Shown here piece after piece: positions 22,035 through 31,212 of a stretch of 32,488 bases of DNA. The number at the start of each line of letters is the position of its first letter. Position 1 is the first letter of the stretch. The stretch covers positions 1 to 32,488 of the forward strand of contig CANPYX010000029.1 of NCBI GenBank assembly GCA_947588955.1. The letters are read 5' to 3'. Both the position numbers and the translations under genes were made by a program. The stretch comes from an uncultured Oscillospiraceae bacterium (GTDB lineage: Bacteria > Bacillota > Clostridia > Oscillospirales > Oscillospiraceae). The notes under the pieces were generated by a model. The model had not been told where the DNA came from, ran no database searches, and saw only the letters and a list, made by a program, of their open reading frames with translations.

Positions 22035-24490
22035 TGGCTGGTAAGGGGTTTACGATGGACAATATCCAAGACGTCCTTTTGGAGTACGAACGCCGCCATC
22101 TGGCGATGCTTCGTCCCGGTCTTGCCGGCTGCACCGTCCTGCTGCAGACTGACGGGAGTTTCCCGCTGGAAAAGCCGGAAAAGCTGGCGCTATACGGTTC
22201 GGGCGCAAGACACACCGTAAAAGGCGGCACCGGGAGCGGCGAGGTCAATGGCCGGTTTTTCACAACTGTGGAACAGGCGCTGCGGAACGCGCGTTTCCCG
22301 ATCACAACGGATGCGTGGCTGGATGCCTACGACGCGGAGCGCGTCAAAGCGGAAAATGCCTTCCGGCAAAGAATGCGGCGGGAGGCCAAATCCCGCCGGC
22401 AGCAGGTCATGGTCTATGCCATGGGGCGCATCATGCCGGAGCCGGAGTACCGAATCCCGCTTGACGGAGAGGGAGATACTGCGGTCTATGTCCTCAGCCG
22501 CAACTCCGGCGAGGGCTGTGATCGAGAGGCAGTCCCCGGCGATATTCTGCTCACGCAGACGGAGCAACGGGACATCCTTACTCTAAACGAGCGGTATAGG
22601 CGCTTCATGCTGGTTTTGAATGTGGGCTGCCCCGTGGATATTTCCCCGGTGCAAGACGTGAAAAACATCCTGCTGCTGGGCCAGTTGGGTACGGAGACAG
22701 GCGCTGTCCTGGCGGATATCCTGCTGGGAAAAGCTTACCCCAGTGGGAAGCTCACCACGACTTGGAGCCGCTGGGAGGAGTATGCTCACATTGGCGGCGA
22801 GTGCTGCCAGGATGACACCGAATACCGGGAAGGAATCTATATCGGCTACCGCTTTTTTGACACTGTGGGCAGAAAGCCGCTCTACCCCTTCGGTCACGGG
22901 CTGAGTTTCACCGGCTTTTCCTGCCGGACGGACGGAGTGAGTTTGGAAAACGGCGTCGCGACGATTAGTACGACGGTGACGAATACCGGGGCTCATCCAG
23001 GCCGCGAGGTGGTCCAGGTCTATCTCAGCGCCCCTGCGGGCAACCTTGACAAACCGTATCAGGAGCTGGCCGCCTTTGCCAAGACGCGGGAGTTGAGCCC
23101 TGGCGAGGCAGAAAGCCTGACCGTCCGCTTTGATTTGCGGGATCACGCCAGTTACGATGAACGCAGCGAGTGCTATGTTTTGGAGAAGGGGGACTATATC
23201 CTCCGAGTTGGAACCAGCAGCGCGGAAACCGTACCCGCCGCAGTCCTGCGGCTTGGGAACGATCAGATCATCCTGTGGGCCAAAAAGGTATGCGGGGAAC
23301 CCGGCTTTGACGACTGGCGGCCGGAAAATCCCCGGACAAGCCCCGTCCCTGCGGACATCCCTGTTTTCGACGTGGGTGATCTTGGGCCGGCTCCAGTGGT
23401 ATCCGAGCCCGAATATCCAATCGATCCCGCCGTTCAAACGCTGACAGACGAGGAGTTGTGCAGACTGAGCGTAGGCGCGTTCGACCCAAAAGCGGGACTT
23501 GCCAGCATCATCGGAACCGCCAGCCTCTCCGTTCCCGGCGCGGCGGGCGAGACATCGGATGTTTTAGAAAAATTCGGCTGTTCCCCTCTGGTCATGGCGG
23601 ACGGCCCCGCGGGTCTGCGCCTGTCACAAAGCTATTATCGGGATGAAAAAGGCGTCCATGTACTGGGCAGCACAATGCCGGAGAGCATAGCCACCTATCT
23701 GCCGGCGCCCGTCCGCTGGCTCCTGGGCCGCCCGCCCAAACTGAAGCCTGGCACGAAGGTGGAACACCAGTACGCCACCGCGATCCCCATCGGGACCTCT
23801 ATTGCCCAAAGTTGGGACACTGCCTTTGCCGAGATCTGTGGCGACGTGGTTGGCGGTGAGATGGAACGATTCGGCATCCGACTCTGGCTGGCCCCGGCGC
23901 TCAACATCCACCGAAATATCCGCTGTGGGCGGAATTTTGAATACTACAGCGAGGATCCCGTGGTCAGCGGCAAATTTGCCGCAGCGGTGACTCGGGGCGT
24001 CCAGCGGCATTCGGGCTGCGGCGTCACCATCAAGCACTATGCCGCCAACAATCAGGAGACTAACCGATACAATTCCAACAGTCTCGTCAGCGAACGGGCG
24101 CTGCGGGAGCTGTATCTGCGTGGATTTGGCCTCTGTATCAAAGATTCCGCGCCCGCGGCACTCATGACGAGCTATAACCTTGTGAACGGAACACACACCA
24201 GTCAGCACAAGGGACTGTTGGTCGACATTCTGCGCCGTGAATACGGCTTTGAGGGCGTCGTGATGACCGACTGGGTCACAGGAGGCAGTGTCCTCAGCAA
24301 AAACGCCAAGTATGCGGTTCCTAACGCGGGACAGGTGGCAGCATGCGGCGGTGGCTTGTTCATGCCGGGATGCCAGAAGGATCTTGACGAGGTAAAGGAA
24401 GAACTGAAAAACGGACGGCTGACGCGGGAACAGCTCCTGATCAACGCCACACGGATCCTGCGTCTGGGCCGTAGGGGGGAGAAAGAATGA
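22034..24490 (+). CDS. Circularly permuted GH3 glycoside hydrolase (beta-glucosidase-like)
   Basis: An 818-aa enzyme whose domains run opposite to the usual GH3 order. First comes the alpha/beta C-domain (about 140-300; NVGCP, GQLGTETGAVLADILLG, PSGKLTTTW, PLYPFGHGLS). Next is a fibronectin-III-like domain (about 314-394; GREVVQVYLSAP). Last is the TIM-barrel N-domain (about 515-818; DGPAGLR with D523, RCGRNFEYYSEDP, IKHYAANNQE with K667/H668, and VMTDW with nucleophile D746). This order is known from rumen beta-glucosidases of Ruminococcus and Butyrivibrio. No signal peptide, so it acts in the cytoplasm on imported glycosides. The ATG at 22034 overlaps the symporter stop; the ATG at 22055 has a better ribosome site (AAGGGG). 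Confidence 0.9.
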   Translation: MAGKGFTMDNIQDVLLEYERRHLAMLRPGLAGCTVLLQTDGSFPLEKPEKLALYGSGARHTVKGGTGSGEVNGRFFTTVEQALRNARFPITTDAWLDAYDAERVKAENAFRQRMRREAKSRRQQVMVYAMGRIMPEPEYRIPLDGEGDTAVYVLSRNSGEGCDREAVPGDILLTQTEQRDILTLNERYRRFMLVLNVGCPVDISPVQDVKNILLLGQLGTETGAVLADILLGKAYPSGKLTTTWSRWEEYAHIGGECCQDDTEYREGIYIGYRFFDTVGRKPLYPFGHGLSFTGFSCRTDGVSLENGVATISTTVTNTGAHPGREVVQVYLSAPAGNLDKPYQELAAFAKTRELSPGEAESLTVRFDLRDHASYDERSECYVLEKGDYILRVGTSSAETVPAAVLRLGNDQIILWAKKVCGEPGFDDWRPENPRTSPVPADIPVFDVGDLGPAPVVSEPEYPIDPAVQTLTDEELCRLSVGAFDPKAGLASIIGTASLSVPGAAGETSDVLEKFGCSPLVMADGPAGLRLSQSYYRDEKGVHVLGSTMPESIATYLPAPVRWLLGRPPKLKPGTKVEHQYATAIPIGTSIAQSWDTAFAEICGDVVGGEMERFGIRLWLAPALNIHRNIRCGRNFEYYSEDPVVSGKFAAAVTRGVQRHSGCGVTIKHYAANNQETNRYNSNSLVSERALRELYLRGFGLCIKDSAPAALMTSYNLVNGTHTSQHKGLLVDILRREYGFEGVVMTDWVTGGSVLSKNAKYAVPNAGQVAACGGGLFMPGCQKDLDEVKEELKNGRLTREQLLINATRILRLGRRGEKE

Positions 24491-26496
24491 ATATCAGGCA
24501 GATCGCGGGCGCCCTCACACAGCACTACGGAAAGCTGCCCAATCCTGAAAACGCCGCCTTGGTGCGCCGTGCCGCTGCCGAGGGGATCGTCCTTCTAAAA
24601 AATGACGGCGCCCTGCCGCTCCGGCCCGGCCCCATCGCTCTGTTTGGCGCAGGTGGGGTGGATACGATCATCTGCGGCACAGGCAGCGGCTACGTCTGCG
24701 CGCCCTATACCGTCACGGTAAAAAAGGGGCTGGAGGACGCCGGCTTTACTCTCACATCCTGGAGGTGGTTGAAACGCCTTGCCGAGGAGAGCAGACTGGC
24801 CAATAAGAAAGACAAGACCCTCTCCCTGCTGGATCGCCGCTGGAGCGGGAGGTCCATCTTGATCGACGAGCCGGAGATCCAGGCGGCTGAACTGAGCGAG
24901 GCGCAGCGGGCAGACACCGCGATCTATGTGATCCGTCGCAGCGCCGGTGAGGAAAAAGACCGCGCCGCGGTCAAGGGGGATTACTACCTTTCTGACCGGG
25001 AGCGCCGCAATCTGGAACAGGTGGCGGCGGCCTTTGCGCATACCGTAGTTGTCCTGAACACCTGCGTCATTGATGCCAATTTCATCGAGGAGATCCCAGG
25101 GATCGACGCCGCGGTCTATATAGGACTTGGTGGCATGGAGGCCGGCAACGCTCTGGCTGACGTGCTGACAGGGCAAACCGGACCCAGCGGCCGTTTGACC
25201 GACACTTGGGCGAGGCAGTACAGCGATTACCCTGCCGCGGAGACGTTTTCCTCAAACGACGGGATCACGGCCCAAGAGGACTACGCCGAGGACATCTATG
25301 TGGGGTACCGTTGGTTTGATTCTATGGGGATTGAACCCCTTTATCCCTTTGGTTTTGGCATGAGCTATACCGTGTTCCGGCAGGAACTCCTATCCGCAGC
25401 TGCGGACTGGAGAGAATTGCGCCTCACGGTACAGGTGGAGAACACCGGCGCCGCTTCGGGCCGGGAGGTCGTTCAACTCTACATCTCCGCCCCTTCGGGG
25501 CGGCTTGACAAACCGTTTCAGGAGTTGAAATGCTACGCCAAGACCGACGAGCTCGCCCCCGGCGAAAAGCAGATCCTGACCCTGACGGTGCCCACAGAGG
25601 CGCTGGCCTCCTTCGACGAGGAAATGACCGCCTTTGTCATGGAACCGGGCAGCTATTTTCTGCGTCTGGGCAGTCATAGCCGGGATACGGAAATTGCGGC
25701 TGTACTTACACTGGACGGTGAGACCGTCGTGCGGAAGGTCACGGATGTACTGCGGCAGGACAGACCGCTGAATAAAAAAATCCCCCCGGCCAGGGCGTCG
25801 GAGGTCATCCCGGACAAAGCTGTTCGGCTGGTTCTCCGTTCGGCGGACTGCAAAACCGCGGACAATGTCAGCCGGATCCCCAAAACTGTGACGACCTACA
25901 TTCCAGAGGGGAAGGAGTATACGCCATATGCGGCCTCCAATCGCTATCAGATGCCCGTTCCCTGTCAGGAGGTGGTCGCCCCGGTGCGCTCACTGCCAAA
26001 TTCAACCTTCCTGGATGTGTGCGGCGGAAAGGTGACCGTGGAGGAGTTCGTGGCCTCACTGGAGCCGGAGGTGCTGGCGCGCATCGTTACCGGCACATTG
26101 GAGGAGACCCCGTACAAAACAAGGGACCGGCTCCATCGAAAGATCAAACTGCCCTCTGTTCCCCAATCCTCCGGCCAGACAACGGGACAGTTTACCGACA
26201 GCCTTGGCATTCCGCCCGCATATCTTTTCGATGGCCCGGCCGGAATGCACATCATCGGCTGCGCGGCAACGGCGTTCCCAGTGGGCATGACGGGCGCCCA
26301 GACCTGGGATCAGGAGCTGCTTTACAAACTGGGAGAGGCATTCGGCAGAGATATGACCAGTTACCATGTGACGATAGGCCTCGGCCCCGGCATGAATATC
26401 CATCGCGATCCCCTCTGCGGGCGCAGTTTTGAGTACTATTCCGAAGACCCGGTGCTGACCGGCAAGTCGGCAGCCGCTTTTACCCAAGGCGTTTAG
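24487..26496 (+). pseudogene. Permuted GH3 enzyme 2, 5' part up to in-frame TAG
   Basis: The gene continues in one frame from 24487 to 27249 (920 codons) except for TAG at 26494-26496 (codon 670). The 5' part holds an N-terminal segment with RRAAAEGIVLLKNDGALPL, the alpha/beta C-domain (GLGGMEAGNALADVLTG, PSGRLTDTW, PLYPFGFGMSY), the fibronectin-III-like domain (GREVVQLYISAP) and the start of the TIM-barrel domain (DGPAGMHI with D582, DPLCGRSFEYYSEDP). It lacks the catalytic nucleophile, so a product ending here should be inactive. Its ATG overlaps the first GH3 stop as ATGA. In the neighbouring paralogue the matching codon is CAG (Gln), one transition from TAG. Confidence 0.85.
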
Positions 26497-26499
26497 AGC

Positions 26500-27249
26500 G
26501 TGAAGGGGCGCGGTGTCGCCATCAAGCATTTCGCTACAAACAATCAGGAAAATGACCGGCTGATCCTCAACAACACGGTTTCGACGCGGGCATTGCGGGA
26601 AATCTATCTGCGCGGCTTTGAAATTTGCGTGCGGGAGGCAAAGCCCATGACGGTGATGACCTCCTACAACAAGCTCAACGGTTTATACACTTCTGAAAAT
26701 CGTGAGCTTATTACCGATGTACTGCGGGGCGAGTGGGGCTTTGACGGGTTTGTCATGACCGACTGGGGCACGAACAGCGAAAAAGGCTGGGATCTTCATG
26801 CTGGGAACGATCTTATCATGGGCGGGTACCGTGCGGAAAAGCTGCTTGTCATGATGAGGCAGGAAGCGCCGCGGTTTGAGCCGGGCGGCTCCGTCCAAGA
26901 GATTGTAAATACGTCCCATTTCGGCTTTGTGAAGACCAAGCTTGCCAACTGGGGGTCCTTTGTCCCGGACGCTCATGGCAAGGATACGGTCAGCGTTACG
27001 GTCACGCCCGGAACCAAGATCGATGAAAAGGTCAAAGCGGCGGTGCGGGATGGCGTCGCTTCCCTCTCAGAGAACGCGGACGGGAGCGTTACCGTAGCCT
27101 GGCACGGCATTGAGCGCGGCGCCTATCTTCCTCTGGGCGATCTTCAGAGCTGCGCCATCCGAATTTTGAACAGTCTGAAAAACTCCGCGGCAGCCCATGA
27201 AATGTTCGCGGCGGTCAGACAGAGACAGGAGGGACATCATGCAGACTAA
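26500..27249 (+). pseudogene. Permuted GH3 enzyme 2, 3' part with catalytic residues
   Basis: This segment continues the same frame after TAG. It contains [10 protein letters not shown] (K680/H681 in full-length numbering), [10 protein letters not shown] and [13 protein letters not shown] with the nucleophile D759, then a C-terminal extension of about 150 residues. A GTG at 26500 could open this frame but has no good ribosome site, so separate translation is unlikely. No other stop or frameshift is present and the coding quality is intact, which points to a recent mutation, read-through, or a sequencing error. The end overlaps the GH43-like gene by 11 bases. Confidence 0.85.
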
Positions 27250-28294
27250 AATCGAACCCGGCAAGGTGTGGCTGGATACAAAAGGCCAGCGCATCCAGGC
27301 GCATGGCGGCAGTGTGTTCTACGAAAACGGTTTTTATTACTGGTACGGCGAGGACAAGACCTACACCCGCAAAAAAGGAAAGCTCTGGACTTGGGGCGTA
27401 CGCTGCTACCGCTCCGCCGACCTTGTGAACTGGGAAGACCTCGGCCATATCATCGAAGCCGAACCACGGGACAAAAAGAGCCTCTTTCACCCCAACCGCC
27501 GGTTGGACCGGCCACATATCCTCAAGAACGAGGCCACGGGCCAATACGTTCTCTGGCTCAAATACTGCGACAAAAGCCATTTTGCCGTACTCACAGCCGA
27601 GAGCCTGCTCGGCCCCTATACGCTGGTGGAACCGTTTTTGCAACCCTATGGACGTAAGGCAGGGGATTTTGACCTTGCCGCCGACTTGACAACGGGCCAG
27701 GGCTATCTTTACGTAGAGCTTGATCATGAAGAGGTCGTGGTCTGCAAACTGAACAGCAGCTATACCAATGTGATCGAGGAATATGCTGTTATATACAGCG
27801 GCCTGCACCCGCCCTTTGCCCGGGAGGGAGTGACACATTTCTCTCACGGCGGAAAACACTATCTGCTGACCAGCGGAATGAGCGGCTATGTGCCGAACCC
27901 CAGCGAGATAGCAGTCAGCGATTCTTTTATGGGGCCATTTACGGTTCTTGGGGATCCCCATGTGGGGGACACCAGCGCGGCCAGTTTCAACTCCCAGGCA
28001 AGCTGTGCCTTTCACCTGGCCGGAACGGAACACATCGTCATTGCGGCGGACCGCTGGGTCCCAGATTATGTCATGACAAGGGAGCGTTATGACAGCTTTG
28101 TCCGGGCCATCGGAAGCCGGTATGACAAGAGCCTGAAAGCCTCTTTTGCCGACATGAAAACGATGATGACCTCGCCGATGATGGGTTCGGCCGATACCTC
28201 GCTTTCCAATTATGTCTGGCTGCCTGTGGAATGGCATGAGGAGAAGCCGGTCATTCGTTGGAGAGATGAGTGGAAGCCGGATGAATTGATATAA
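27239..28294 (+). CDS. GH43-like glycoside hydrolase (possible exo-galactanase type)
   Basis: A 351-aa protein with the five-bladed propeller pattern of GH43. It begins [19 protein letters not shown] followed by [12 protein letters not shown], then [42 protein letters not shown] and [16 protein letters not shown], where the Glu is a candidate general acid. The H-G-G plus YWYGE start recalls the exo-beta-1,3-galactanase branch, in which the usual catalytic Asp is missing; subfamily and substrate are uncertain. There is no signal peptide, so it is cytoplasmic. AGGAGGG lies five bases before the ATG, which overlaps the preceding GH3 frame. It is the last gene of the symporter operon. Confidence 0.82.
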   Translation: MQTKIEPGKVWLDTKGQRIQAHGGSVFYENGFYYWYGEDKTYTRKKGKLWTWGVRCYRSADLVNWEDLGHIIEAEPRDKKSLFHPNRRLDRPHILKNEATGQYVLWLKYCDKSHFAVLTAESLLGPYTLVEPFLQPYGRKAGDFDLAADLTTGQGYLYVELDHEEVVVCKLNSSYTNVIEEYAVIYSGLHPPFAREGVTHFSHGGKHYLLTSGMSGYVPNPSEIAVSDSFMGPFTVLGDPHVGDTSAASFNSQASCAFHLAGTEHIVIAADRWVPDYVMTRERYDSFVRAIGSRYDKSLKASFADMKTMMTSPMMGSADTSLSNYVWLPVEWHEEKPVIRWRDEWKPDELI

Positions 28295-28295
28295 C

Positions 28296-28471
28296 GAATG
28301 TGACCCCGTTTTCGACTTTTTCCTTGAAAACGGGGTCGCTTCATTTTGAAAACCGTTGCGGGAGTATGAGAATCAAAATGCGGCAAAAATTAGGCGACTA
28401 TCAAAACTCTCTATTTACGCAAACTAAATTTTCGTGAGAAGCACGGTTTTTAGACAGTGGTTTCTCATAAA
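28296..28471. repeat. Direct repeat B, right flank of carbohydrate cassette
   Basis: The partner of 18328-18504, in the same orientation, starting one base past the GH43-like stop. Its opening hairpin GACCCCGTTTTC/GAAAACGGGGTC probably terminates the operon. It ends at the shared TTTCTCATAAA. Confidence 0.85.
28302..28336 (+). terminator. Terminator of the symporter-GH operon
   Basis: GACCCCGTTTTC (28302-28313) pairs with GAAAACGGGGTC across an 11-nt loop just after the GH43-like stop. The following stretch is only moderately T-rich. Confidence 0.7.
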
Positions 28472-28516
28472 GAGATAGAGGAGAACCATCCGCATAAATT
28501 ATAGTGTTGAAAAATC

Positions 28517-28557
28517 CGTTCGATTGTCTTGCATAAATCGAACGATTTTGCTATAAT
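28517..28557 (+). promoter_or_regulatory. Promoter and operator of the toxin-antitoxin pair
   Basis: TTGCAT (28529-28534), a 17-base spacer and TATAAT (28552-28557). The -35 is flanked by a perfect 9-bp inverted repeat, CGTTCGATT (28517-28525) and AATCGAACG (28536-28544). Phd-type antitoxins normally repress their own promoter, so this is a likely autoregulatory operator. Confidence 0.75.
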
Positions 28558-28597
28558 AATTATGCGGACACCAGCATCGGCGAAAGGAGGACTCACG

Positions 28598-28813
28598 ATG
28601 TCAATTACAGCCACAGAATTAAAGCTCAATTTGGGAAAATATCTTCGGCTCGCCGAGAGCGAAGACGTTTACATCACCCGCAACGGCAAAGTCATCGCCA
28701 AGCTGTCAAACCCCTATCAGGACCGGGTGGATGCGGTCAAATCCCTCTACGGTTTCCTGCCCGCAGATGTGACCCTGGAGGCGGCGCGGAATGAGAGGCT
28801 TGACAGGATATGA
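28598..28813 (+). CDS. Phd/YefM-type antitoxin
   Basis: The 71-aa protein begins MSITATELKLNLGKYLRLAE and continues DVYITRNGKVIAKLSNP, the characteristic Phd/YefM fold that binds DNA with its N-terminal domain. The C-terminal stretch (about 45-71) would wrap the toxin. The ATG at 28598 has AAAGGAGG seven bases upstream; the longer frame from 28529 includes the promoter and is rejected. Its TGA overlaps the toxin ATG (ATGA), the usual coupling of antitoxin and toxin. Confidence 0.87.
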   Translation: MSITATELKLNLGKYLRLAESEDVYITRNGKVIAKLSNPYQDRVDAVKSLYGFLPADVTLEAARNERLDRI

Positions 28814-29241
28814 GGGTATTACTGGACACCTGCGTTGTCGTAGATTTTCTGCAGCGGCGGGAGCCGTTCTGTGATGATGCCTACGCAATTTTCCTGGCGG
28901 CGGCCAATCGACGCTTTGACGGTTTCGTAACCGCCAAGTCCCTGACAGATATTTACTACCTGACCCATCGGTTTACCCACGACGATGCAAAGACCCGCAA
29001 GGTGTTGTCCACGTAGCTGATTCCGCTGGATCTCTTAGACACGGCAGGACTCGACTGCCGGAAGGCAATCTCATCGGAAATTTCAGACTTCGAGGATGCC
29101 GTCATGGCAGAAACCGCAATTCGCACAGGGATGGATGCCATAGTCACGAGAAATGTGCGGGACTACGCAAAATCCACCGTTCCGGCGTGTACACCGGCGG
29201 AGCTTTTGACAATGTTGGAATCCAATGAAGAAAAGGGTTAA
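28810..29241 (+). pseudogene. PIN-domain toxin with in-frame TAG
   Basis: Read through one TAG (29014-29016, codon 69), the frame gives a 143-codon PIN-domain protein. It has LLDTCVVVDFLQ with the first acidic residue D6, FVTAKSLTDIYYL, ISDFEDAVMAETA, then DAIVTRNVRDYA and a CTPAELLTMLE end. PIN toxins are Mg2+-dependent RNases. The stop separates the first acidic residue from the later ones, so the short product (28810-29016) should be inactive. It overlaps the antitoxin by ATGA. The rest of the frame is undamaged, suggesting recent loss or read-through. Confidence 0.85.
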
Positions 29242-29302
29242 AACCGTTGCGACGCAAGGCTTTTTGGAAAGTAGGATTTTTAACCACTTATTCCAAAACC
29301 CG

Positions 29303-29340
29303 CCGGATTTCCTGAGAAAATCGGGAAATCCGGTATTTTT
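29303..29340 (+). terminator. att-adjacent terminator hairpin, copy 2
   Basis: CCGGATTTCC (29303-29312) pairs with GGAAATCCGG (29324-29333), followed by TATTTTTTT. It matches the hairpin after att copies 1 and 3, but here the tRNA 3' sequence before it is lost; only TCCAAAACCCGCCGG remains. Confidence 0.8.
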
Positions 29341-29417
29341 TTGGCTATTTTTCATGGTGTCACTGTTTTTATGACCCACTTCTGACCCCAACGGGAGCGG
29401 AAAGGGTGGGAGAGCAC

Positions 29418-29455
29418 GAGGGCGTGGAACGCGCTGTTCCACGCCCTCTTTTAGA
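29418..29455 (+). terminator. Hairpin downstream of integrase 2
   Basis: A 13-bp perfect stem (29418-29430 with 29436-29448) with a GCGCT loop is followed by TTTTA on the plus strand. A near copy lies at 32160-32188. Confidence 0.7.
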
Positions 29456-29475
29456 TATGGCTGCGTAAATTTTGC

Positions 29476-30624
29476 TCATACATTTGCCCCAATCAGCTTT
29501 CCCATCGTTGCGGCGGCTTCCTCCTGCATCCGGGTGGTAACGTGGGTGTAGGTGCGGAGGGTGAAGCCGGCGTCGTAGTGGCCGAGGATGCTGGAGACGG
29601 TTTTGACGTCCACGCCGTTTTGCAGCGCCAAGGTTGCGAAGGTATGTCTCAAGTCGTGCAGACGTATGTGGGGGAGTCCGGCGGATTTGAGAATCTTGTT
29701 GTGAATTGCCGTGACGGAATCGGGGTAGTACATTCCCAGCGTCTTCGGCGAGGGGAACATGATCTCAAGCTCCGGGTGTCTGGCGTGTTCGGCCTTGAGG
29801 ACGTCAATGGTCTCTTGGGACAAGGAGATTCTACGGATGGAGGTCTCCGTTTTGGGCCTCGTCACCTTCACCCCGCCACCCTTGACCCCCACGGCCTGTT
29901 TGCAGACGTTCAGCGTCATTGACTGTTCATCGAGGTCGCTCCACAGTAGGGCAACCAGCTCACCTTTTCTGAGTCCGGTGGTGAGTTCCAGGAAGAACAT
30001 TGCCAGAACTCCACGCCTGTCCGCTTCTTTGAGGTAGGCACTGATGTCCTCCGGGTGCAGGATTTGCATTTCCTTCTTCTCTAATTTGGGGACTATGCAG
30101 TCCTCGGTTGGATTCCGCAGGATCAACCGTTCTTTCACCGCCCGGTCCAGGCAGTTGTGGAGCATCATGTGGAGACCCCGCACATAGCTGGCGCTCATGC
30201 CGGTGTTGCCGTCCTTAGATACCCTGATTCGTCCGTTGGCCTTGACATCGTTGTACAACTTTTGTATATCTCGCCCGGTCAGCTTGGCGAGTTTGATGTT
30301 TCCGATGCGTGGTACAACGTGGTGCTCAATGTAGTCCTCGTAAAATTCCTGTGTACTCTCCCGTATGTGCGGCTTGGAATACGTCTCGTACCACGTCCTC
30401 ACCCAACTGCCCACCGTGTATTCCTCAGCTTTCTCAATGTTGATCTCGGCACATTCCCAGATTGCCTTTTTCAGCTTCTCTTTGACCTCCGCTTGGGTCC
30501 TGCCGAGCACGTTCTTCCGAATCGCTTTCCCATTCTCATCATGCCCGGCTACATACCGACCTTCCCAGCGTCCGTCCGGCCTCTTTCGTATATTCCCCTC
30601 GCCGTTGGCTCTGCGCTTTGCCAT
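29476..30624 (-). CDS. int: Tyrosine recombinase/integrase 2
   Basis: A 382-aa integrase of the same length as integrase 1, differing at about 24 residues by eye. All catalytic residues are kept: R219, H323, R326, H349 and Y359. Differences cluster near residues 281-294. The start at 30624 (MAKRRANGEG) was chosen for its AAAGGAGAC ribosome site and alignment with the first integrase; the frame extends to 30660. With near-identical core domains the two integrases may act on each other's att sites. It is followed by the att-adjacent module and preceded by a DUF6809-like gene. Confidence 0.95.
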   Translation of the reverse strand: MAKRRANGEGNIRKRPDGRWEGRYVAGHDENGKAIRKNVLGRTQAEVKEKLKKAIWECAEINIEKAEEYTVGSWVRTWYETYSKPHIRESTQEFYEDYIEHHVVPRIGNIKLAKLTGRDIQKLYNDVKANGRIRVSKDGNTGMSASYVRGLHMMLHNCLDRAVKERLILRNPTEDCIVPKLEKKEMQILHPEDISAYLKEADRRGVLAMFFLELTTGLRKGELVALLWSDLDEQSMTLNVCKQAVGVKGGGVKVTRPKTETSIRRISLSQETIDVLKAEHARHPELEIMFPSPKTLGMYYPDSVTAIHNKILKSAGLPHIRLHDLRHTFATLALQNGVDVKTVSSILGHYDAGFTLRTYTHVTTRMQEEAAATMGKLIGANV

Positions 30625-31090
30625 GCTGCATGTCTCCTTTCCGCCTTTCGGCAAACACACAACATACCAGCTTTGCGGCCAAATAGCCAGAGCAAAATTG
30701 TGTACAAACGGATAATTTTTTGAGGGCTCACCGTTAATGGATTGCTGAAAACCCTTGAAACTCTAAGAACTAAGGTGTTTTTGGAGCGTCATCCGGTGCG
30801 GATTTTTTCCTTTCCCCCGAAATACGGTGCGGTCCCGTTCTCCGAAAATGCCCCGCACTGCGGGGCAAAGTGCTCGGACCGCGCCGCTAAGCGGTGCGGC
30901 CCTTTATCTTGTCCAATAATCGAACGGCCTTTTTTCTCGGAAAAGGGCCGGGAATACGCTTCAGCGTCGCCTACTCAGAGCTGGAGATTATGCGCAGAGA
31001 GAAAAATTCTTTTCGCCCACAAATGCGCAACACGGCCTTTTACTGAACCGGAGGTGTACGTTTCTTACCCTCTGCCATAAAATCGCGTAC

Positions 31091-31125
31091 AGGCTTAACA
31101 GCGCCCTCGCGGCGTTGTTAAGCCT
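31091..31125. repeat. Conserved 15-bp inverted repeat (element 2 copy)
   Basis: The arms 31091-31105 and 31111-31125 pair over all 15 positions with one G-U and a CTCGC loop. The element 1 counterpart is at 17412-17446. It lies immediately before the rightward promoter. Confidence 0.65.
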
Positions 31126-31126
31126 G

Positions 31127-31155
31127 TTGACGGTTTGAGCCCCTTATGGTATAAC
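31127..31155 (+). promoter_or_regulatory. Conserved rightward promoter (element 2 copy)
   Basis: TTGACG (31127-31132), a 17-base spacer and TATAAC (31150-31155), with TGG before the -10, match element 1. It reads against the DUF6809-like gene. Confidence 0.55.
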
Positions 31156-31212
31156 TACCTCGCCGGGAAGCAACCGAACATGCATCTTGCCTTTTGCGGG
31201 GAACTCTCGCAA

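Larger units (their letters stand above)
30625..31212. other. Non-coding interval between integrase 2 and DUF6809-like gene
   Basis: No convincing gene. The half nearest the integrase is diverged from element 1. It contains a TGCCCCGCA/TGCGGGGCA hairpin (about 30850-30868), an A/T-cored hairpin around 30925-30950, the 15-bp inverted repeat and the rightward promoter. A plus-strand reading frame ending YPLP is shared with element 1 (ends 17401 and 31080) but lacks a ribosome site. Confidence 0.5.

Noticed and set aside
26494-29016. General reassignment of TAG to an amino acid
   Set aside because: ruvX ends at TAG exactly where the family ends, and most genes here use TAA or TGA normally. Two nonsense mutations are simpler, though local suppression was left as a finding to check.
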